A program made the translations under genes and the position numbers. From positions 6,679,229 to 6,743,228 of the forward strand of contig CP119311.1 of the NCBI GenBank assembly GCA_029202545.1: a stretch of 64,000 bases of DNA, read 5' to 3'. The stretch is from Candidatus Pseudobacter hemicellulosilyticus (lineage in GTDB: Bacteria > Bacteroidota > Bacteroidia > Chitinophagales > Chitinophagaceae). Numbering within the stretch: position 1 is the first letter of the stretch; the number at the start of each line of letters is the position of its first letter. This document shows, in pieces, positions 57,899 through 64,000 of this stretch. Below the pieces are notes generated by a model. It was not told the origin of the DNA, made no database searches, and was given only the letters and a program-made list of their open reading frames with translations.

Positions 57899-58037
57899 GG
57901 TTCGTCCAAAAATGTCTTTAAAATGTTGTTCTTACCAGGGTCAAACCTTTCAGCCGCCTATCCCCGGTTCGTCCATAGCAGCCTTAAGAAACTTCCTTTT
58001 TCAACAGGCAGCCTGTCTTTGGTTCGTCCCAAAAATG
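57899..58037 (-). repeat. Dispersed motif copies 6-8 in one convergent spacer
   Basis: Three minus-strand ACGAACC motifs occur in 139 bases: T5GGACGAACC followed by AGGAAGCTTCCTG (57899-57912), a bare GGACGAACC (57966-57974), and T5GGGACGAACC followed by CAGGCTGCCTG (58021-58035). The first and third carry an adjoining perfect palindrome. They lie between the Gfo/Idh terminator and the methyltransferase stop. Confidence 0.75.
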
Positions 58038-58049
58038 TTTTCAAATGGC

Positions 58050-58940
58050 TTATCCTTCCAGCGGGCCCAGCAGCTTCACAGCATAGGCGGTCCGGTAAAA
58101 CTCATAACCCCGCTCCTGCCACTCCGGTATATACCGGTCGCGATACTGGATAGCGCTCAGGTCTTCCACCAGGGTGAGGTCAAAACGGGCAAGGTATTCA
58201 CCCAGGGTCTCGGGATCAAAGCCAAAGGTCCAGGGCTCACCGATCTCGGCCAGGTCATTCAGGAGCTTGTCGCCCCCGTAAAAAGAGGCAGGGTCTTCCA
58301 GGATCAGCCGGTCGATATAAGTAAATATGATAGCGCTGCCTTTGGCAAATTGCTGCACAAAGGCAAAGGTCTGGTCAATGGCCTGTGGGGTAAGGTAATT
58401 GGTGACGCCTTCCCAGATGAAGGCAGTGGGGAGGGAAAAATCCAGGGAGCGACTGACAGCCAGCTGGTCCAGGCTCTGCTCATTCAGGTCCAGCTGGTAG
58501 TAGCGCACATTGGCCGGCAGCCGGCCCAGCTGGCTTTGCAGGGTGCCTAATTTGAGCTTGGCGGTGTTAGGGTGATCTATTTCAATAACGGGCAGCTGTT
58601 GGAGGAAATCGAGCCGCAGGGATCGCATATCAAAACCGGCGCCAAGTATAATGACCTGCTGCACGCCTTCCCGAACGGAACGATGCAGCAGGTCATCTAT
58701 ATACTTTGTACGGGCCACACCGGAGGAGAAACCTCCGGGCATCCGTTTATGGATCTTGCGTTGAATGAACTTCCGGCCAAAGGGAAAGCGCGCCCAGCGC
58801 ACTGCCCGCTTGTAACCGTTGTCGAGGAACAGGACCGCATAAGGGTCCGAGAACAGCCTTTTGCCCGAGGACCGCACGGTCTCCAGCGCCCGGAACAAGG
58901 CCATGTACTGGGCGGTCCTGCTTGCTTTATCTACTCTCAT
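58050..58940 (-). CDS. SAM-dependent methyltransferase, LCM-type (PF04072)
   Basis: A 296-residue class I methyltransferase of the leucine-carboxyl-methyltransferase-like family found in bacteria (TIGR00027-type). It starts MRVDKASRTAQYMALFRALET and shows LFSDPYAVLFLDNGY, VIILGAGFDMRSLRLD (SAM-binding glycine-rich loop), IEIDHPNTAKLKL and FIWEGVTNYLTPQAI. In bacteria these enzymes are mostly uncharacterised O-methyltransferases. It is convergent with the Gfo/Idh gene, and an 80-base spacer separates its start from the stop of the DUF1080 gene upstream. Confidence 0.88.
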   Translation of the reverse strand: MRVDKASRTAQYMALFRALETVRSSGKRLFSDPYAVLFLDNGYKRAVRWARFPFGRKFIQRKIHKRMPGGFSSGVARTKYIDDLLHRSVREGVQQVIILGAGFDMRSLRLDFLQQLPVIEIDHPNTAKLKLGTLQSQLGRLPANVRYYQLDLNEQSLDQLAVSRSLDFSLPTAFIWEGVTNYLTPQAIDQTFAFVQQFAKGSAIIFTYIDRLILEDPASFYGGDKLLNDLAEIGEPWTFGFDPETLGEYLARFDLTLVEDLSAIQYRDRYIPEWQERGYEFYRTAYAVKLLGPLEG

Positions 58941-59020
58941 AGTGCAGTTTTTGGATGGTCAATAAAAATGTTGGACCACCTGACTACAGCCGCAAGCCTG
59001 GCCGCCCGGTAATGAACGGG

Positions 59021-60391
59021 CTATTTCAGCGTTTTAATCTTAATGCTCCGGAAGCTGACTGCGTCTCCGTGATCCTGTAATAATATATGACCTTTTTCTG
59101 CTTCCCCAAAATTCTTCCATACCTTATGCTTGCTGAGGGCTACCAGGTCCCGGAATTCCTTGGATCCTCTTTCATATTCCAACACCTTGACGCCGTTGAG
59201 GTAATGCTCTACGTGGTTATTGGGATACACAATCAGGCGGGCAGTGTTCCACTGGCCGGGCTGGTGTACAAAACGTTCATTTTTGGTGGAGGTCTTCAGG
59301 TCGTACAGGGAAGCCAAAGTCCTGTTGCCGTCACGGCCCAGCTTGGCGTCAGGATGCACTTTATCATCCAGCAGCTGGTATTCCAGGCCGATAGCAGAAC
59401 CTTTATTGCCTTCGGAGAGGGTCACAAAATATTTCACACCGCTGTTGGCGCCGGTGGTGAGCTTGAAGTCCCAGGACATATCAAAAAAGCCGAACTCTTC
59501 AATGGTAACAATATCGCCGCCGTTGGTAGATTCAGCGCCGCCGGATTTCAGCACGGACAATATGCCGTCCTTCACTTCCCATCCTTTTTCGGGAAAACCG
59601 GGTTTGTAAGCGCCTTTCCAGCCGGTAGTACTGGTACCGTCAAAAAGTAAACGCCAGCCTTCGCCTTTTTCATAGTTCGACAGGTTATTGGGAATGGTAT
59701 TGTAGACATACACATTCTTGCCGAAAGCGGTGGGCTTCAGGTTGGTTGTTTTGATGCGGATATTCTTCCAGTAAATTTTCTTACCGGCCTGTTCGGGCCC
59801 TTTGATGCTGTGCACCTGCAGGCCAATGAAGCCCTGTGCATCCAGGGTATCTATCACATAGGCAGCGGGTACGCCGTTGACCCATGTTTTCAGTTCATGA
59901 CCAATGCATTCAATGCGCACTTTGTTGAACTGACCATTCTTGAAAGCGTTCTGTGCAGCGGAGTTGAGCGAGAGCGGGTAGAGCCAGTCGCGACGCGCTT
60001 CATCATAGATACCGCCGGTCCATTTGCGGGAGCTGGGGTCTACTTCAAACTGGTAGCCGTACACGCGGCCGGTACCGTTATTGCCTTCGGGATTGAGGTG
60101 GCTCCTGAACTGGATACCGGAATTGGAAGTGGTGTCCTCCATTTTGATCTCCAGCTCCAGGACAAAGTCCCCGTATTCCTTTTCTGTTACCAGGAAAGTA
60201 TTGGGTGATCCGGGGATGGTAGTGCCGGTGATGGCGCCATTCTCAACTTTGTATTCGGCCTGGCCAGACAATGTTTTCCAGCCGTTGAGGGTTTTACCGT
60301 CAAACAGGTTGGTCCAGCCTTTCGATTTTTTTTGTGCAGTGAGCCCTAAGGTGGCTATCATCGTTAATGCCAGCAGGCAGGTCTTCTTCAT
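59021..60391 (-). CDS. Secreted double-DUF1080 protein (3-keto-disaccharide hydrolase family)
   Basis: A 456-residue secreted protein with a signal peptide (about 1-19, ending LTA-QKK) and two concanavalin-like DUF1080 domains (about 25-215 and 240-455). Signatures are GWTNLFDGKTLNGWKTLSG, YGDFVLELEIKMEDTTSNSGIQFRS, GEGWRLLFDGTSTTGWKG and FDMSWDFKLTTGANSGVKYFV. The family is now associated with hydrolysis of 3-keto-glycosides, made by Gfo/Idh-type oxidoreductases. A Gfo/Idh gene lies 15 bases upstream in the same operon, which fits that role. The exact sugar is unknown. Confidence 0.9.
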   Translation of the reverse strand: MKKTCLLALTMIATLGLTAQKKSKGWTNLFDGKTLNGWKTLSGQAEYKVENGAITGTTIPGSPNTFLVTEKEYGDFVLELEIKMEDTTSNSGIQFRSHLNPEGNNGTGRVYGYQFEVDPSSRKWTGGIYDEARRDWLYPLSLNSAAQNAFKNGQFNKVRIECIGHELKTWVNGVPAAYVIDTLDAQGFIGLQVHSIKGPEQAGKKIYWKNIRIKTTNLKPTAFGKNVYVYNTIPNNLSNYEKGEGWRLLFDGTSTTGWKGAYKPGFPEKGWEVKDGILSVLKSGGAESTNGGDIVTIEEFGFFDMSWDFKLTTGANSGVKYFVTLSEGNKGSAIGLEYQLLDDKVHPDAKLGRDGNRTLASLYDLKTSTKNERFVHQPGQWNTARLIVYPNNHVEHYLNGVKVLEYERGSKEFRDLVALSKHKVWKNFGEAEKGHILLQDHGDAVSFRSIKIKTLK

Positions 60392-60406
60392 GGTAACAAT
60401 CTATTA

Positions 60407-61612
60407 TTATGAAAAATTATACTTGTTCTTCCATTCCTGGATGGTATGTGTTTCAGCGGCTTTATTGGCCAGGTGTACACAAACGGAGGTAGTGGCGCCG
60501 GTGATCACGTTGGAAGCCGGCTTTGTTTTTTCGGTAATACATTTATGAAAATCCTGGAGTGCATACCAGGTGCCGTCTTTCTTGGGTCCTTTGAGAATGG
60601 GCATGCCGCCGTCCTTATCCCATTCAATTTTGGTGGCGCTGCTGACGCCATCCACGGTTTCCAGCTCTTTCTTCATGTTGGGCTCGGGGTAAAAGATCCC
60701 GTCGTTCACCAGCAGGGCCACGGTGCCGCGGTCGCCTTTGATCTTGAAGATATAGCCTTCGCGGGAATTGGCGCAGGTGGCGCCGAAATTGCCGATCATG
60801 TTGGCCTTGTTATAGCGGAGTACTACCTGTACATTATCGAATGTTTCCCGGCCGTCCTTATAGAAATCGATCCCGCCGGTGCCCACCACTTCATCGGGGT
60901 GGGTATCAAAGGCCCAGTTGATAAAGTCCATCTGGTGTGAGAGCAGCTCAGCTACCAGGCCACCGGAATATTCTTTGTACATGCGCCAGTTCACCTGTTT
61001 GTCGGTACAGCCGGCGGGCACGGATCTTCTCCAGCTGCCATTACGATCCCAACGGCAATCAATATGCGTTACTTTACCCAGGAAACCTTCTTCAATCATT
61101 TCCTTGACCCGGAAATACAGTGGTACGTAGCGGTACTGGTGGCCTACCTGGATCACCTGGTTGCTATGTTTTTTAGACAGTTCCACCAGGCTGATGGCCT
61201 GGTTGATATCGTAGGTCATGGTCTTTTCCAGGAACACATGCTTACCGGCGGCGAGGGCTGCGGCGGCTATGGGATAGTGCATATTGAGGGGCGTGGCAAT
61301 GACCACGGCCTGGATGCTTTTATCGTCCAGCAGTTTACGGTAGTCCTTGTATTCGGTTGCCTGTCCGCCGGTGATCTTGTTGCGGGCTTCGGCCAGCCGG
61401 AAATCGAGGACGTCGCAAACGGCGCTGAGCTGGAACTGTTCAGGGAAACTTTTCAGGGTATGGGCAATGCCCTGGCCGCGGTCGCCGCAGCCGATCACCG
61501 CCACATTGATCTTTTCATCGTTACTGGAACGAAAAGCGGCGGAGAGCTGTTGGTGCAGGAGCAGGCCTCCTGTAAACAAGCCTGCCTGGTGTATGAATGT
61601 TCTTCTACGCAT
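60407..61612 (-). CDS. Tat-exported Gfo/Idh/MocA family oxidoreductase (operon with DUF1080)
   Basis: A 401-residue oxidoreductase with a twin-arginine signal (MRRRTFIHQAGLFTGGLLL). The Rossmann core begins VAVIGCGDRGQGIAHTLKSF; the catalytic-pocket motif is HVFLEKTMTYDINQ (EKT rather than the usual EKP). HQMDFINWAFD supplies a likely catalytic His/Asp region. It sits between apbE (11 bases upstream) and the DUF1080 gene (15 bases downstream). The likely role is oxidation of the 3-OH of a sugar or glycoside outside the cytoplasm, to feed the DUF1080 hydrolase (inference from family and operon). Confidence 0.88.
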   Translation of the reverse strand: MRRRTFIHQAGLFTGGLLLHQQLSAAFRSSNDEKINVAVIGCGDRGQGIAHTLKSFPEQFQLSAVCDVLDFRLAEARNKITGGQATEYKDYRKLLDDKSIQAVVIATPLNMHYPIAAAALAAGKHVFLEKTMTYDINQAISLVELSKKHSNQVIQVGHQYRYVPLYFRVKEMIEEGFLGKVTHIDCRWDRNGSWRRSVPAGCTDKQVNWRMYKEYSGGLVAELLSHQMDFINWAFDTHPDEVVGTGGIDFYKDGRETFDNVQVVLRYNKANMIGNFGATCANSREGYIFKIKGDRGTVALLVNDGIFYPEPNMKKELETVDGVSSATKIEWDKDGGMPILKGPKKDGTWYALQDFHKCITEKTKPASNVITGATTSVCVHLANKAAETHTIQEWKNKYNFS

Positions 61613-61623
61613 AATTCAAGTTT

Positions 61624-62643
61624 TCAAGGGCGTTGGGTGTTCCCGGTGATGGCATAAAACCTGCTGCTGGCGGTGTCTGCAATGCTGCCGTCCTTTTTCC
61701 GGTAGATGCAGTAGGCGGCCAGGAGTGGATGGGCTTCGGTGAATGCGAGGGCTTTTTCCAGTCCCATAGCCATCAGGGCATTGTCAAATGCATCTGCCAT
61801 AAAAGCTGTGGGCGCCAGGACCGTCACGCTGATCAGTTCATTCTGGGCAGAGTAGCCGGTACGCGGGTCCAGGATATGCGAGATCTTTTTGCCATTGCTT
61901 TCCACAAATTTCCGGTAACTGCCGGAAGTAGTGATGGCGCTGCTGTCAGTGATCTGAATGATCTTCCTCAGGGACCTGGGTTCAAAATCATATTTAGCGG
62001 GGGCTTCAATGCCTACGGTCATCGGTTCGCCGGAAGGTTGCCTGCGACCTTTAACCCGTAGCTCGCCACCCAGTTCCACCAGGTAATCCCTGATCCCTTT
62101 CTGCTGCAGCAGGCTGGCCATTTCATCTACACTGTATCCCTGTGCTATCCCGTTCACATCGATCTTCACGCAGGGTTTTGCCTTTTTCAGCCAATTGCCT
62201 TCAATTGATAAATATCGGGAATCCACGCATGCTTTCAATGCTAAAATAGTGAGCGAATCTGGCATAGTATTCAACTCTTTTGTACCGAAACCCCAGGCCT
62301 GAACCAGGGGTAGTATTGTGACGTCAAAAATACCCTCCGTCTGGCGCCAGGTGTCCAGGGCGGCCACCACTACGGTCCGCAGGTGTTTGTCCATGATGAC
62401 CCCGGTATCCGATCCGTTAAAGCGGTTGATGAGCGACCAGGGTTTGTAAATACTCAGGGAGCTGTCCAGCTGGTCCAGCAGGTCCATGATCTCCTGGTGG
62501 CTGACAAGGCTGTCGGCGGCATAGTAGGTCAGCTGCCAGGTGGTGCCCTGTGCTTTGCCGGAGAGGTGAAAAGGGCGGAGCGTTTGCTGTGGCCCTGCTC
62601 CCAGTAAGGGCATCAGGAACAGAAGGAAAAGCCAGCGATTCAT
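61624..62643 (-). CDS. apbE: FAD:protein FMN transferase (ApbE)
   Basis: A 339-residue ApbE-family protein that attaches FMN covalently to target proteins in the periplasm. The start ATG 62643 gives a signal peptide (WLFLLFLMPLLGAG). Signature stretches are GKAQGTTWQLTYYA, DQLDSSLSIYKPWSLINRFN, the KIDVNGIAQGYSVDEMAS core, VELGGELRVKG and DAFDNALMAMG. An in-frame ATG at 62670 adds nine residues and was not used. It heads the operon with Gfo/Idh and DUF1080 genes, an unusual partner for ApbE since neither shows a known flavinylation motif. Confidence 0.9.
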   Translation of the reverse strand: MNRWLFLLFLMPLLGAGPQQTLRPFHLSGKAQGTTWQLTYYAADSLVSHQEIMDLLDQLDSSLSIYKPWSLINRFNGSDTGVIMDKHLRTVVVAALDTWRQTEGIFDVTILPLVQAWGFGTKELNTMPDSLTILALKACVDSRYLSIEGNWLKKAKPCVKIDVNGIAQGYSVDEMASLLQQKGIRDYLVELGGELRVKGRRQPSGEPMTVGIEAPAKYDFEPRSLRKIIQITDSSAITTSGSYRKFVESNGKKISHILDPRTGYSAQNELISVTVLAPTAFMADAFDNALMAMGLEKALAFTEAHPLLAAYCIYRKKDGSIADTASSRFYAITGNTQRP

Positions 62644-62781
62644 GGTACAAAGGTAGGCGCTTGCCGGCAAAAGGGCGGCGGAACCTATTGCCGCTGGTTG
62701 GCCAGGAATGCAGGCAAATTGGCGGGAATTGCTGTTGCAGCACCAAGCCGGAACCCGCTATGCCAATGCATTACAAAGAGC

Positions 62782-62812
62782 AAGGCCCGTTCACCAGGGG
62801 TGAACGGGCCTT
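62782..62812. terminator. Hairpin terminator between the outer-membrane protein gene and apbE
   Basis: A perfect 14-bp stem AAGGCCCGTTCACC / GGTGAACGGGCCTT with a three-base loop. It lies 24 bases past the stop of the upstream minus-strand gene. The U-tract is weak on the minus strand. Confidence 0.8.
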
Positions 62813-62835
62813 TATAGTGAGACTGTAAGGTACTG

Positions 62836-63678
62836 TTAAAAAGTCCAGCCGATGCTGAGGCCGGCGGCGCGAACGCCCAGGAAGGGGCCGTCCACATTGC
62901 CCCGTACACCAGATTCAGTGACATTGACCTGTAGCATTTTTTTGTCGTTGAAAGAGGGGGCCAGGTCGTTGATATCATCCTGCATATCCTGCCTTTCCTG
63001 TGCGGTCATGCTGCTAAGATCGGTGATGGCGTTGGCATCCCCGTTCAGTTTGCCGTAATGAGCGCCGATGATGTACAGGTCCACCACTACTTTTTTGGCA
63101 ATATTGAACTGACCGCCCAGCAGCAGGCCACCGCCGAAGCCGTTGGTGCTTACCTCGATGGGGAATTTGTAGTTTTTATCGCTGGAGGAAGTATAATCAT
63201 AGGCGTAGTAGGCTTTCAGGTTGGTATAGCGGCCGTAGAGTTCTGCATAGAACCCTTTGGCGCCAGGCCTTTTACCGGTATAGAAGCGAACGCCCAGGGT
63301 AAAAGCATTGCTGGAGGCTTCAAGGCGGTCGATATCGTCCTGGTCGTCCCGGTCAATATCCAGCTGGTCTACCAGTTTCTCTCCTATGGTAGTGGAGCTC
63401 AGGCCGGTGCGGGGCATGGTCTTAAAGCCACCGGTGATGGAGATCTTGCGGGTGAGCATGCGCTCGTAATAAAAGTTGTAGCTGTTCAGTACCAGGGAAG
63501 AGACATTCATTTTGACCACATTCTTAGGGTAGCTGCTCAAGGGCTTGTTGGCTATGGGCGCTGTGGCCGTTTCCTGAAGCAGTGCAGTAGAGTCAACAGC
63601 GGGGATGGTACCGGGGGCACTCTGGGCAAATACGGACATAGTGATGCCGGCCAGCAGGAGGGTCAGGATAAATTTCAT
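62836..63678 (-). CDS. Outer-membrane beta-barrel protein of unknown function
   Basis: A 280-residue protein with a signal peptide (about 1-21, ending VFA-QSAPG) and a beta-barrel-like mature part (about 55-280). Alternating patterns such as LVLNSYNFYYERMLTRKISITGGFKTM, FTLGVRFYTG, GFYAELYGRYTNLKAYYAY and the terminal AGLSIGWTF (aromatic last residue) fit an 8-10 strand barrel. An in-frame ATG at 63777 adds 33 residues that block the signal peptide, so ATG 63678 is preferred. No functional family is certain (DUF3575-like at best). It ends with a hairpin and lies upstream of apbE with 192 bases between genes. Confidence 0.75.
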   Translation of the reverse strand: MKFILTLLLAGITMSVFAQSAPGTIPAVDSTALLQETATAPIANKPLSSYPKNVVKMNVSSLVLNSYNFYYERMLTRKISITGGFKTMPRTGLSSTTIGEKLVDQLDIDRDDQDDIDRLEASSNAFTLGVRFYTGKRPGAKGFYAELYGRYTNLKAYYAYDYTSSSDKNYKFPIEVSTNGFGGGLLLGGQFNIAKKVVVDLYIIGAHYGKLNGDANAITDLSSMTAQERQDMQDDINDLAPSFNDKKMLQVNVTESGVRGNVDGPFLGVRAAGLSIGWTF

Positions 63679-64000
63679 ACGTGTATTGTTGGTTTTTAAA
63701 GGGATGCGGGTATCTGAAACGCAATAACGCGCTGTGTCTTTGTTTATTATGACAATAGACCGGATACGGGCACGCATTGCTGCCTGCTGTGGGCGAAAAG
63801 GAGTAAAATAGATATGGGGCGAACCAAAGTAGTGGTTGCCTGGGTAGGTGGATGTGGGAGGGGGAAGTTGGGAAGAAGCAGTTTTTTGGGACGAACCGGG
63901 GGCGGGTTTGTACCTACGGATGGTTGAGGCGGAAGCAGCAGCGCTGCCTGCAGGGTTTCAGGGGGGAGAGGGACTTTTGGGTCGAACCTATGTAGTGGTT
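63679..64000. repeat. Window-end spacer with dispersed motif copies 9-11
   Basis: 322 bases upstream of the outer-membrane protein gene, with no gene seen. It is G-rich and carries GGGGCGAACC (63816-63825, a variant), T6GGGACGAACC (63882-63897) and T4GGGTCGAACC (63975-63988, a variant). The first and last are followed by AAAGTAGTGGTT and TATGTAGTGGTT, so these two are longer copies of each other. Confidence 0.65.

Noticed and set aside
1..64000. CRISPR arrays, tRNA or rRNA genes, transposases
   Set aside because: No regularly spaced repeats, cloverleaf sequences, rRNA segments or DDE/recombinase proteins were recognised on either strand.

Overview
The window looks like chromosomal DNA of a Bacteroidota bacterium, most likely family Chitinophagaceae. 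Three things point there. The type IX secretion (T9SS) and gliding genes are typical of the phylum (sprA, a PorD-type DUF4835 gene, a PorE-like TPR/PD40/OmpA protein, and cargo with a C-terminal sorting domain). Several promoters match the Bacteroidota sigma-A consensus (TTG, 19-21 bases, TAnnTTTG). The gene orders bamD-rpoZ-coaBC-DUF4835 and ruvA-sprA are also familiar from this phylum. No rRNA, tRNA, CRISPR array, transposase or prophage gene was seen.

Layout. 0-12.3 kb (mostly +): the 3' end of folD, queE, a PorE-like envelope protein, dprA, guaB, a DUF4105 membrane protein, an alpha/beta hydrolase, a large T9SS cargo protein, a short-chain dehydrogenase and a small secreted protein. 12.4-20.3 kb (-): the giant translocon gene sprA behind ruvA. 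20.4-28.1 kb: fabH, DinB, GNAT and S41 peptidase genes; then fabD, folE and two tandem PTPS/QueD paralogues; then the menaquinone (futalosine) genes mqnB-mqnD. 28.1-31.0 kb (-): photolyase, class IV aminotransferase and a response regulator.

30.3-38.2 kb is a signalling island. It holds four NarL-type response regulators, two HisKA_3 histidine kinases, two 7-TM proteins of matching size and topology, and one small acidic protein. Two long AT-rich divergent intergenic regions lie inside it, and each carries a copy of a ~115-bp element with terminal inverted repeats. I consider this the most likely undescribed system: the block small protein / 7-TM / kinase / regulator / 7-TM looks like a complete sensory module in which the 7-TM proteins could be the sensors for a kinase that has almost no sensor of its own.

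38.2-46.2 kb (-): 3-oxoacid CoA-transferase, DUF4296, DUF4835/PorD, coaBC, rpoZ, bamD, then a 169-bp tandem duplication and an OmpA-family gene broken by two single-base insertions. 46.4-53.5 kb: polyprenyl diphosphate synthase, recJ, htpG (-), the ribosomal operon rpsF-rpsR-rplI and an RRM protein. 53.9-56.3 kb: a glucosyl-3-phosphoglycerate-synthase-like glycosyltransferase fused to a HAD phosphatase, with a universal stress protein. 56.4-64 kb: a Tat-dependent Gfo/Idh oxidoreductase, a methyltransferase, an apbE-Gfo/Idh-DUF1080 operon that fits 3-keto-sugar metabolism, and an outer-membrane beta-barrel protein.

A short dispersed motif, T(4-6)GGGACGAACC, recurs at least eleven times. All clear copies lie in gene ends or spacers, often clustered and next to small palindromes or terminators. 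It looks like a REP-like family of this genome.
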